DNA of 64,000 nucleotides, taken from positions 86,874-150,873 of the forward strand of contig NZ_DAXW01000001.1 in NCBI RefSeq assembly GCF_002506585.1, in the 5' to 3' direction. The stretch's first letter is position 1. Each line of letters starts with the position of its first letter. The notes under the pieces are model-generated. The model saw only the letters and a list, made by a program, of their open reading frames with translations, was not told the origin of the DNA and did no database searches. The stretch is from Methanoculleus sp. UBA430 (lineage in GTDB: Archaea > Halobacteriota > Methanomicrobia > Methanomicrobiales > Methanoculleaceae). The position numbers were made by a program, and so were the translations under genes. This document shows, one piece after another, positions 52,705 to 59,716 of the stretch.

Positions 52705-53673
52705 CTACAGCAGTTCGACACCCTCGTCCATCGGCATCGAGAGGACCTCGCCGGTGAACCCGTTGACCTCGACGATCTTGCTCCCGCCCCGGACCTGCCA
52801 GACCGGGACGTAGATGGTCTCGAGATCGACCTTGATGTTGCTCCGGTCAGGTTTGAGGGTTTTCTCCTCATAGAAGATGGCATCGCCTTTCTCGTAGCGG
52901 AACCGCACCCGCTGGGTGAGTCGGTCGACGACGTCCCGCACGATCTGCTCCTCGACGTCCTCCCGCACGAGCCGGGCAGGCACGATCTCGGAGCCGAACG
53001 GGACAGTTCCCCGCTCGATCTCGCCAGGGTCGATCTCCATCTTGATGCCGTTGATGGCGTTGATGGCCCCGGCTCCTTCGGCGTCGAAGGAGACCAGCCG
53101 GTCCTTCACCTCGCGCTCGCCGGTGCTCACATAGTGATAACTCCAGTACGGGATGAACCGGCACTTCGCCGACCCGTGCAGACCGGCAATGCCGGAGGCG
53201 CGCTTCTCGGCAACCCGGAGGGGCAGGTGGGGCAACTCCGGCCCCGCTTCCTGCTCTTCCTCCTCCGCCACCGCAGGGCCGGCCTCTGCCGGCCTGTCCC
53301 GGATCGCCGGGGCCGGGCGGCCGAAGTCCAGAACCAGGCTCTGTCCGAGCAGATCGGCAAGCGCGGCCCTGCCTGCGTAGCGGGTGAACTCGTCCACACC
53401 CCATCGTATGCAGTCCTCTGTCCGCACCGCGGGGTCGAGGGCGAAGAGCAGCTTCCTGCAGACCAGATCGTCGTTGCCGGTGCGCAGCCGGTAGGTCATC
53501 GAATCGAATTCCCTGATCGTCTCCGGGTCGTCGGAGCAGAGCACCACCAGGGCGTTGCCGTTCCCGATTGCAGAGAAATCCAGCGGCTCGCCGACCTCCG
53601 CAACATCGTATGAGGCTGCCGTGAAGATCTGCTTCAACGTGTTCCGGGCTTTCTCCCGAATCCCACTCTCCAT
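52705..53673 (-). CDS. Conserved protein of unknown function, partner of the flavin oxidoreductase
   Basis: The 322-residue soluble protein has an N-terminal alpha/beta domain (about 1-110; ALVVLCSDDPETIREF, RKLLFALDPAVRTEDCIRWG) resembling a nuclease-like or Mrr-like fold by pattern only. An acidic Glu/Ala/Pro linker (about 125-148) follows, then a C-terminal beta-rich domain (about 160-322; CRFIPYWSYHYVSTGE, IYVPVWQVRGG) with PepSY-like features. No membrane helix or signal is visible. It heads the two-gene transcript with the oxidoreductase. Function is not known to me. Confidence 0.6.
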   Translation of the reverse strand: MESGIREKARNTLKQIFTAASYDVAEVGEPLDFSAIGNGNALVVLCSDDPETIREFDSMTYRLRTGNDDLVCRKLLFALDPAVRTEDCIRWGVDEFTRYAGRAALADLLGQSLVLDFGRPAPAIRDRPAEAGPAVAEEEEQEAGPELPHLPLRVAEKRASGIAGLHGSAKCRFIPYWSYHYVSTGEREVKDRLVSFDAEGAGAINAINGIKMEIDPGEIERGTVPFGSEIVPARLVREDVEEQIVRDVVDRLTQRVRFRYEKGDAIFYEEKTLKPDRSNIKVDLETIYVPVWQVRGGSKIVEVNGFTGEVLSMPMDEGVELL

Positions 53674-53741
53674 TCACCGTACAATACCACAGAGAGGTAG
53701 AACAAGCTTTCCCTTCAGGGTCGGCCGACAGGGGGTTGGTT

Positions 53742-53821
53742 CCCTGAAGTTCACCCGAAGGCAACACTTTTTCCCCTATCATGCAAGAGATCTGGTAATG
53801 TATGTCCCCCTGAAGTTCACC
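53742..53821. repeat. 14-bp direct repeat flanking the NrpR-domain gene start
   Basis: ccctgaagttcacc occurs at 53742-53755 and again at 53808-53821, where it encodes part of VPLKFT. The spacing is 66 bases. It could be an operator pair or chance. Confidence 0.5.
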
Positions 53822-54544
53822 AATCACCGCATCGAGGAATACGCGCTCAGGGTGACCTACCGCCCGGAGGAGGACGTCGGGAAGATCATCTACAACCTCT
53901 CGCTCATCGAGAGTGGCGACCTTGAGTTCACGCTCTCCATCATGAAGGAAGCGCACAGAGCGGGCATCACCATCAGCGACCGGATCCGGGTCGCCGGGCC
54001 GGGGGAACGGGTCGACGGTTACACCGTACCGGACGGCAGGCACGCAATCTGTACGATGTGCAGTATTACGCTCGATGCCCTCCTCCTGCAGCGCGGCATC
54101 CCGATCAACCCGATCGGGGGCGGTATCGTCGAGGTCGATGAGCGTGTTGCGCAACGGTTCACGAGCATGATCCTCTACCGCGATACGACGCTCGATCCGC
54201 TCGAAGTCCTGATCTCCCAGGAGACCACATCGATCCTCGACGTTATGCACTCCGGAAGCGGCAACATCCTTGCAAACATCCGCGAGTGCCACATGGAGGC
54301 TGAACCGCTTATGGGAACGGTGCTCGACGAACTCTCGTCAATCGGGTTCTCCGGTATCCTTGATATCGGCGCCCCGAACGTCCCCCTGCTCGGGGTCCCG
54401 GTAAGCCCGCAGTACGTGGGCGTGGCGATGGTCGGGGGCACGAACGCACTCGCGGCGGTCAAGGAGACTGGACGACCGGTGGTGACCCGGGCGCTCAAAG
54501 GGCTGATCGACGTCCGCGAGATGGGCTACCTGAAAGACTACTGA
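53798..54544 (+). CDS. Single-domain NrpR-type protein (DUF128), no DNA-binding domain
   Basis: This 248-residue protein consists of one NrpR regulatory (DUF128) domain with GPGERVDGYTVPDGRHAICTMCSITLDALLLQRGIP-like core residues and NPIGGGIVEVDE. NrpR represses nitrogen-fixation and assimilation genes and releases DNA on binding 2-oxoglutarate. Full repressors have an N-terminal winged helix and one or two such domains; the winged helix is absent here, so this would need a partner or acts as a ligand-sensing half. ATG 53798 (MYVPLKFTNHRIEE) gives a natural N terminus. Confidence 0.85.
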   Translation: MYVPLKFTNHRIEEYALRVTYRPEEDVGKIIYNLSLIESGDLEFTLSIMKEAHRAGITISDRIRVAGPGERVDGYTVPDGRHAICTMCSITLDALLLQRGIPINPIGGGIVEVDERVAQRFTSMILYRDTTLDPLEVLISQETTSILDVMHSGSGNILANIRECHMEAEPLMGTVLDELSSIGFSGILDIGAPNVPLLGVPVSPQYVGVAMVGGTNALAAVKETGRPVVTRALKGLIDVREMGYLKDY

Positions 54545-55329
54545 CCTGCAGCCCTCGCCCGTTCCGTGACGCTGGCGATATGCCGCCGCACAAACTGGAC
54601 AAAACCCGCAGACTCCGAGTAGAGGGCCGAGGGCTGCTCCCCGCTCGAACCCAGCCAGAGCAGCGTCCTGGCATCGTCCACTAAAAAGACCCCGGATCGC
54701 TCATACGGCAGCAGTTTCCCCTGCGTGGGGTGGACCTCGCACGGGGCTGCAAGCGGCAGGATATGAATGCCGAACCGGGAGGGGCGCTCACCCGGCAACC
54801 GATCCGTGACGATATCGACCTGGACAGAGCCGAGGACATCGTTGAGCAGCGCGAGCACGCCTCCTTCAAGGAGGTCGTTTGCCGCGAGCACCTCTACGCT
54901 CCGCTCCGCTCTCCGGAACATCTCCGCAAGGCGTGTCTTGATATTCTCCTCCCCGTAGATGGTCCAGATCAGTTCCTGGCTCCCCCGGACCTCCGGTCCT
55001 TTCTCCCGGTAGATCGCATCGAGGGTTTTGCGGGCGTTCTCCGCGTCGCTCTCGATCCGACGCATCAGGTTCTCGACACCCCGGTCGGGGGGGACCGCGT
55101 CGAACCGTTTGGGCGTGGTGTGCGAGACGCAGACCAGCTCCTTCTGGACGAGCCGGTCGAGGACCGGGTAGACGGATGCGCGCGGCACCCCGGAAGTCTC
55201 GTGGACCTCGGTCGCGGTCGCGCCCGCCACCCTGAGAAGGCCGATATACACAAGAGCCTCGTACTTCGTAAGACCCAGTGATTTTAGAGATTCCAGGAGG
55301 TTATTTGGAATATCCCGGGGAGCAGTCAT
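54538..55329 (-). CDS. TrmB-family transcriptional regulator
   Basis: The 263-residue protein has an N-terminal winged helix (about 10-85; LKSLGLTKYEALVYIGLLRV and GVPRASVYPVLDRLV are the TrmB signature). A short coiled linker and a C-terminal PLD-like ligand domain (about 105-255; ERSVEVLAANDLLEGG) follow. TrmB proteins respond to sugars or other metabolites. It diverges from the S-layer-domain/phosphoglucose-isomerase operon, and a palindrome sits in the shared 64-base gap, so control of that operon is likely. ATG 55329 (MTAPRDIP) fits the fold; it overlaps the convergent NrpR gene by seven bases. Confidence 0.88.
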   Translation of the reverse strand: MTAPRDIPNNLLESLKSLGLTKYEALVYIGLLRVAGATATEVHETSGVPRASVYPVLDRLVQKELVCVSHTTPKRFDAVPPDRGVENLMRRIESDAENARKTLDAIYREKGPEVRGSQELIWTIYGEENIKTRLAEMFRRAERSVEVLAANDLLEGGVLALLNDVLGSVQVDIVTDRLPGERPSRFGIHILPLAAPCEVHPTQGKLLPYERSGVFLVDDARTLLWLGSSGEQPSALYSESAGFVQFVRRHIASVTERARAAGQ

Positions 55330-55338
55330 GCCATCATG

Positions 55339-55346
55339 TATATATA
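55339..55346 (+). promoter_or_regulatory. Likely TATA box of the S-layer-domain/pgi operon
   Basis: tatatata-type sequence 48-55 bases before the ATG at 55394 predicts a start site near 55370, inside the palindrome at 55362-55383. For the opposite gene the same palindrome contains ttatatta, a fitting TATA box. Confidence 0.5.
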
Positions 55347-55361
55347 CCCTCCAGGGATAAA

Positions 55362-55383
55362 TGTTGTTGCTAATATAACAACA
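55362..55383. promoter_or_regulatory. Perfect inverted repeat, probable operator between TrmB regulator and its neighbour
   Basis: TGTTGTT and AACAACA form perfect 7-bp arms around GCTAATAT. The site overlaps the predicted start of plus-strand transcription and the TATA region of the minus-strand regulator gene, so one bound protein could repress both. TrmB itself is the obvious candidate. Confidence 0.5.
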
Positions 55384-55393
55384 AGGTGACGAG

Positions 55394-56674
55394 ATGCGTT
55401 GGCAATACGTACCGGTAATGCTCCTCGTGCTGGCACTTCTGGCTGTGCCGGCATCAGCACAGGGAGCCAAATACCTCTATGGGAATCCCGAACTCTCGGC
55501 GACGATCGCCGGCACCAACGAGTTCGCGCCGGGTACCGAGACCGGTCTCACGGTGATTATAGCCAATAACGGTTTGAACACAATTAAGATGGTCGGATCG
55601 ACGATCATCACCCCCGATGACCTGCCAAACACCGCAAAACTGGCCACCGCGGCGCTCAAGAGTGAGGGTACGCCGTTCACCGTCAAGACGGACCCCCAGT
55701 TCTTGAGCGACATCATGGGCGGGGCCTCCCGGACCGCCACCTTCAACGTGAAGGTTGCCGACTCCGCGGAGCCGGGCACCTACGTGCTGCCCCTCGAGGT
55801 GACCTACACCTACCTGCAGGACGCCGAGGATTTAGGCGACACCCTCCGCTACAACTACCAGAAGAAGACCGAGACCCTGCCGCTCTCCGTGCGGGTGACG
55901 CCCGACCTCCGCGTCGAGGTCCTTGATATACGCTCCGAGTCGCTCAACGTCGGGACGGAGGGCTACGTCTCCATGACCCTGAAGAACATCGGGTCCGACC
56001 CGGCCGAGAACGCGATCGCAAAGGTCACAAGGAACGGCGAGAGCCCGCTCATCCCCACCGACGGCAACTCCTACATCGGGACGTTTGAGCCCGGAGAGAC
56101 GGTGGACGTGAGGTTCAAGGTCTCGGTCGCCGATACCGCCGAGACCAAGTCCTACCCGCTCGACATCGTGGTCGCCTACGATGATTACGAGGGAAAAGCG
56201 ATGACGTCCAAAGCAGTGACGATCGGTATCCCGGTCGGCGGCAAGATCGCCTTTGAGGTCGTCTCCCCGCCGGCAACGCTCAACCCGGGCCAGAAGAGCA
56301 TTCTTGAGGTCGTATACAGGAACGCCGGCGCGGCAACGGTCTACAACGCCCAGGCCCGGATAAGCGCCGTCAGCCCTTTCACCAGCAGCGACGACACCGC
56401 CTACCTCGGCGACCTCGCTCCCGGGGAGAGCGCGACGGCGCGCTTCGAGGTGAACGTCGACGGTGACGGCACCGAGAAGGAGTACGGGATCGACTCTGAG
56501 ATTCGTTACCGCGACGACCTGGACAACAGCAAGATCTCGGACACCATGAAGGTGCGGGTCGCGCTTGAGAAGAGGCAGGGGACTCTTTTCACGAACCCGG
56601 TCTTCCTTGTGGCCATTGCAGCCGTCATAATCGGCGCAGGGTATTATATATTCGTGTACCGTAAGAAAAGGTGA
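55394..56674 (+). CDS. Membrane-anchored S-layer-domain protein (COG1361 type)
   Basis: The 426-residue protein has a signal peptide (ending near SAQG, residue 23). Three CARDB/Ig-like beta-domains follow (LTVIIANNGLNTI; VSMTLKNIGSDPAENA; LEVVYRNAGAATVYNA), then a C-terminal membrane helix (VFLVAIAAVIIGAGYYIFVY) with the basic end RKKR. This COG1361 type is common in methanogens, but its role is unclear; structural or adhesive functions are inferred. Its stop overlaps the start of the phosphoglucose isomerase gene as TGATG, so the two are coupled. Confidence 0.85.
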   Translation: MRWQYVPVMLLVLALLAVPASAQGAKYLYGNPELSATIAGTNEFAPGTETGLTVIIANNGLNTIKMVGSTIITPDDLPNTAKLATAALKSEGTPFTVKTDPQFLSDIMGGASRTATFNVKVADSAEPGTYVLPLEVTYTYLQDAEDLGDTLRYNYQKKTETLPLSVRVTPDLRVEVLDIRSESLNVGTEGYVSMTLKNIGSDPAENAIAKVTRNGESPLIPTDGNSYIGTFEPGETVDVRFKVSVADTAETKSYPLDIVVAYDDYEGKAMTSKAVTIGIPVGGKIAFEVVSPPATLNPGQKSILEVVYRNAGAATVYNAQARISAVSPFTSSDDTAYLGDLAPGESATARFEVNVDGDGTEKEYGIDSEIRYRDDLDNSKISDTMKVRVALEKRQGTLFTNPVFLVAIAAVIIGAGYYIFVYRKKR

Positions 56675-57396
56675 TGAACGGGTACTGGGACGGGCCTAAA
56701 CCGGAGCCGCAGGTAAGGACGATCGATGAGATGCGTGAGGTTCTCGCGGATCCCGGCTGCCCCTCCGATCAGCCCCTCTATTTTATGTACCGGGACCTCG
56801 CCCGGACCGACGACGACCGGGAGTGGCTCCGGCAGCAGCACGTCCGCTACGATATCACCGTCATTCCCGCCCGGACGCTCTGCGGGGAGTACGTCAAGAC
56901 GAAGGGGCACTACCACACCGAGAACCCCGCAGGAACCCTCTACCCGGAGATCTACGAGGTGCTCGCGGGGAAAGGGCACTACCTCCTCCAGACCAAGAAC
57001 GCCGACGATGTGGTGATGATCGAGGCCTCCGTCGGCGACAAGATCCTGATCCCGCCGGGATACGGCCACGTCACCATCAACCCCGGACGCGAGGACCTCG
57101 CGATGGCGAACCTCGTCTCGTCGGAGTTCTCGAGCAACTACGGCCCTTACGGGAAACTGCAAGGTGCCGCCTACTATGAGATGGAGGGGGGGGCGCTGGT
57201 GAAGAACCCGCGTTACCCCGACGCCCCGCCGGTGCGCTACTGCAGCCCGACGGAGGTCCCGGAGATCGGCATCGAGAAGGGGGTCGGGCTCTACGACCTC
57301 ATCGGGCGGCCCCGGTCGGTCGCGTTCTTAAACCATCCCGAGCAGTTCATGGAGATCTTCGCCGACGTGACCGGCGGATGCCTGGTGATGCGGTAG
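56674..57396 (+). CDS. pgiA: Cupin-type glucose-6-phosphate isomerase (archaeal)
   Basis: The 240-residue metal-dependent cupin enzyme interconverts glucose-6-phosphate and fructose-6-phosphate, here probably in gluconeogenesis or polysaccharide supply. Metal ligands appear in KTKGHYHTENPAGTLYPEIYEV (two His and Glu) and in PPGYGHVTINPG (His). ATG 56674 overlaps the previous stop; AAAGGTG precedes it. Coupling to a surface protein and a TrmB regulator suggests carbohydrate-responsive control. Confidence 0.92.
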   Translation: MNGYWDGPKPEPQVRTIDEMREVLADPGCPSDQPLYFMYRDLARTDDDREWLRQQHVRYDITVIPARTLCGEYVKTKGHYHTENPAGTLYPEIYEVLAGKGHYLLQTKNADDVVMIEASVGDKILIPPGYGHVTINPGREDLAMANLVSSEFSSNYGPYGKLQGAAYYEMEGGALVKNPRYPDAPPVRYCSPTEVPEIGIEKGVGLYDLIGRPRSVAFLNHPEQFMEIFADVTGGCLVMR

Positions 57397-57520
57397 AGGG
57401 CAAGACCGCTGTTCCAGAGAGGGTCAAGCACCGTTCAACTCTACCACCTGGTGTTCTTTAGAACATCGCAGATTCCGTATACGGATTTCCACCTGATATC
57501 GCCACTGGGGAGGGGCTGAC

Positions 57521-57543
57521 GGGGAGGGGGGCTCCCCCTCCCC
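57521..57543 (+). terminator. Strong GC hairpin, possible terminator of the pgi operon
   Basis: ggggaggggg (57521-57530) pairs with ccccctcccc (57534-57543) with a three-base loop; a pyrimidine-rich run ending in TTTT follows within ~20 bases. It may instead be the edge of a repeat element. Confidence 0.4.
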
Positions 57544-57599
57544 TGTCTCTATCCCGTATTTTGACATGTAACCCCACCCCACCCGGCCTCCTCAGTCAC

Positions 57600-57641
57600 A
57601 CCTGCGGTGCTCCAACTCCTGCTGTTCCAGCAGTCGTTCCC
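57600..57641. repeat. Diverged third copy of the hairpin repeat
   Basis: It aligns with the 46-bp repeats at 57892-57981 (cctgcggtgctccaactcct versus the other copies). Its hairpin reads CTGCTG-ttc-CAGCAG where the others read CTGTCG-tcc-CGACAG: both arms changed together and pairing is kept. Confidence 0.6.
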
Positions 57642-57828
57642 AGCCCCAAGGGGCGGGGGCAGTGCATGGCGATAGCCCGGAGATATCAGTTGGTGGGGTG
57701 ATGTGATTAGAGCAAAGTTGCCCTGAACTTCCACCTAAAGAAAGCAGAGTGTTTTTACCAAGGCCTTTTTGTTACGTTTTACCCTTTCCCACCGGTAAAC
57801 TTACCAAACTCTCAGACATCCTCACTGT

Positions 57829-58809
57829 TCAGAACTCCCACATCTCATCGAGGATCTGGCACGTCCGGCAGACCCTCCCGCACGGCTTCGCACCTTGCGG
57901 TGCTCGAACTCCTGTCGTCCCGACAGTCGCATCTCCCACCTTGCGGTGCTCGAACTCCTGTCGTCCCGACAGTCGCTCCCCACACTTCTCACAGACCCTG
58001 AGCCCTTCACCGGTGACCCGCTCCGGCTCCCGGAGGGCCTCGCCCAGGTTGACGAGCGCGTACTTCGTCGCCGGGTGGCGGGAGGTGTACTCGTCGAGGA
58101 TCTCCCGGACGTCTCCCTGCAGGACGTCGCCCGCATAGGGGCAGCCCGCAAGATCGAACCCCTCCACGTGGAGGAAGGAGTACAGCGCCACTTCGCGCTC
58201 CGGGATATACATGAACGGCTTGATCCGGGGGACCATCCCCTCCACCTCCCGCATGGGGCGGGTGAGCCGGTCCGGGTCGCCCCGGAGGACGTGTTCCAGG
58301 ACCGACTGGGCCTCGTCGTCCAGGTTGAACCCGCAGGCGAACTTCGTGACCCCGTGCTCGCGGGCAAGCCGGTTCATCAGCGCCCGCCGGAGCACCCCGC
58401 AGTAGGAGCAGGAGAGATTCGTCCCCTTCCTGCCCACGATCTCATCGAGCGTGATTCCGTACTCGTTCTGGAAGGACGCCGTCATCCAGGGGACGCCGAT
58501 GTTCTCCGCAATCGCCCGGGCCCGGGCCGGGTCGCGGTAGCCGGATATCCCCTCGTCCACGGTGATCGCCATCAGCCGGACGTCACGGCGCTCGCGGAGG
58601 AGTTTGTGGAGGAAATAGAGGACGGCGCTTGAGTCCTTGCCCCCCGATAGCGCCACCGCCACCGTGTCGCCCGACGCGATCCAGCGGTGCTCCCGTATCG
58701 CCCGCTTCGCCTTCGCCTCGAAATCCCGGTTGAAATGCTGCTCGCAGAGGTGCAGCCCCGAATACCGCTGGTAGATGACCGCATCGCGGCGGCACTTGCT
58801 GCACTGCAT
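57829..58809 (-). CDS. tRNA 2-thiolation protein (Ctu1/NcsA/TtcA family)
   Basis: The 326-residue ATP-dependent enzyme thiolates tRNA uridine/cytidine. It has an N-terminal zinc site (MQCSKCRR and LCEQHF), the PP-loop VALSGGKDSSAVL (about residue 51), a central Cys in NLSCSYCGVLRR, and the C-terminal zinc site split as VCEKCGERL and CGRVCRTCQILDEMW. About 29 extra residues (SGRQEFEHRK through APQGAKP) sit between these last Cys pairs. They are encoded by two copies of a 46-bp repeat read in different frames, which family members normally lack. Confidence 0.92.
   Translation of the reverse strand: MQCSKCRRDAVIYQRYSGLHLCEQHFNRDFEAKAKRAIREHRWIASGDTVAVALSGGKDSSAVLYFLHKLLRERRDVRLMAITVDEGISGYRDPARARAIAENIGVPWMTASFQNEYGITLDEIVGRKGTNLSCSYCGVLRRALMNRLAREHGVTKFACGFNLDDEAQSVLEHVLRGDPDRLTRPMREVEGMVPRIKPFMYIPEREVALYSFLHVEGFDLAGCPYAGDVLQGDVREILDEYTSRHPATKYALVNLGEALREPERVTGEGLRVCEKCGERLSGRQEFEHRKVGDATVGTTGVRAPQGAKPCGRVCRTCQILDEMWEF
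57892..57981. repeat. Two tandem 46-bp repeats inside the tRNA-thiolation gene
   Basis: The 39-base core starting accttgcggtgctcgaactc is identical at 57892 and 57938 (period 46). Each copy contains a hairpin CTGTCG-tcc-CGACAG. Two periods add 92 bases; with flanking changes the gene remains open. Confidence 0.92.
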
Positions 58810-58858
58810 GATCTCTCGATCATGCTTTTATCACCGGGCCACATAAATGGTGTAGAAG

Positions 58859-59716
58859 ATGCCCGTTCCTGCAGAATACGTGCGATCCCTGCACGCCTAC
58901 GAACTCCGGATCCTTCTCGCCCTCGAACGCCTCATGCGGCGGTACCGGTGGGTGCCGCTCGAGATTCTCAAGTCAACGACCAGATTCTCGGAGTCCGAGC
59001 TCTCCTACCGGCTGGGCAGGCTGATGGCGATGGACATGGTCAGGTACGAGAAGGTCCCCTACGAGGGCTACGCTCTCGTCTTCAACGGCTACGACAGCCT
59101 GGCGCTCCACACCCTCACCCGCCGGGGTACCATCCAGGCGCTCGGGACCCTGATCGGCGTCGGGAAGGAGTCGGAGGTCTACGAGGCGATGGGGCTCGGG
59201 GTCGTGGTCTTGAAGTTCCACCGCGTGGGGCAGCGGTCGTTCCAGTCGGCTCGCGTCAAGCGCGGTTACATGCCGGAGGCCGGGCACTGCCCCTGGATCT
59301 TCGCCTCGAGCAACTCGGCGAAGATGGAGTACGACGCCTTGAAAACCCTCCACCCCGCCGTCTCCGTGCCGCTCCCCATCGACCAGAATCGGCACGTCGT
59401 GGCGATGTCGTTTGTCCCCGGCGTCAACCTCTCGCAGGCGACCGTCATGGAGCCGGAGGTCATTCTCGACGAGATCCTCGAGAACATCCGCGAGGCCTAC
59501 CGCCTCGGCATCATCCACGGGGATTTGAGCGAGTTCAACGTCATGGTCGACGAGGGGCAGTGCTGGCTGATCGACTGGCCCCAGTGGGTCGAGACTGCTC
59601 ACCCGAACGCCGGCGAGATCCTGGCTCGAGACATCGAGAACATCCTCCAGTACTTCAAACGGAAATACGGCCTCGTATACGCCTTCGACGAAGCACTGGC
59701 ACAGGTGGTGGAGTGA
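58859..59716 (+). CDS. rio2: RIO2-family serine protein kinase (ribosome maturation)
   Basis: The 285-residue kinase/ATPase acts in small-ribosomal-subunit maturation. It has the RIO2-specific N-terminal winged helix (about 1-85), the glycine loop IGVGKESEVYEA (about 100), the catalytic loop IIHGDLSEFNVMV and the metal site LIDWPQWV. The TGA stop overlaps the GTG start of the DUF460 gene. Confidence 0.95.
   Translation: MPVPAEYVRSLHAYELRILLALERLMRRYRWVPLEILKSTTRFSESELSYRLGRLMAMDMVRYEKVPYEGYALVFNGYDSLALHTLTRRGTIQALGTLIGVGKESEVYEAMGLGVVVLKFHRVGQRSFQSARVKRGYMPEAGHCPWIFASSNSAKMEYDALKTLHPAVSVPLPIDQNRHVVAMSFVPGVNLSQATVMEPEVILDEILENIREAYRLGIIHGDLSEFNVMVDEGQCWLIDWPQWVETAHPNAGEILARDIENILQYFKRKYGLVYAFDEALAQVVE

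Larger units (their letters stand above)
57397..57828. other. 432-base non-coding stretch after the phosphoglucose isomerase gene
   Basis: It lies between convergent genes. It contains a strong GC hairpin (57521-57543) and one diverged copy of the repeat found in the neighbouring tRNA-thiolation gene (57600-57641). The DNA near 57760-57800 is T-rich, as expected for transcript ends. No plausible gene is seen. Confidence 0.6.

Noticed and set aside
57892..57981. CRISPR-like direct repeats
   Set aside because: Only two contiguous copies with a 7-base gap between cores, no spacers and no cas genes; they are a tandem repeat inside a coding region.
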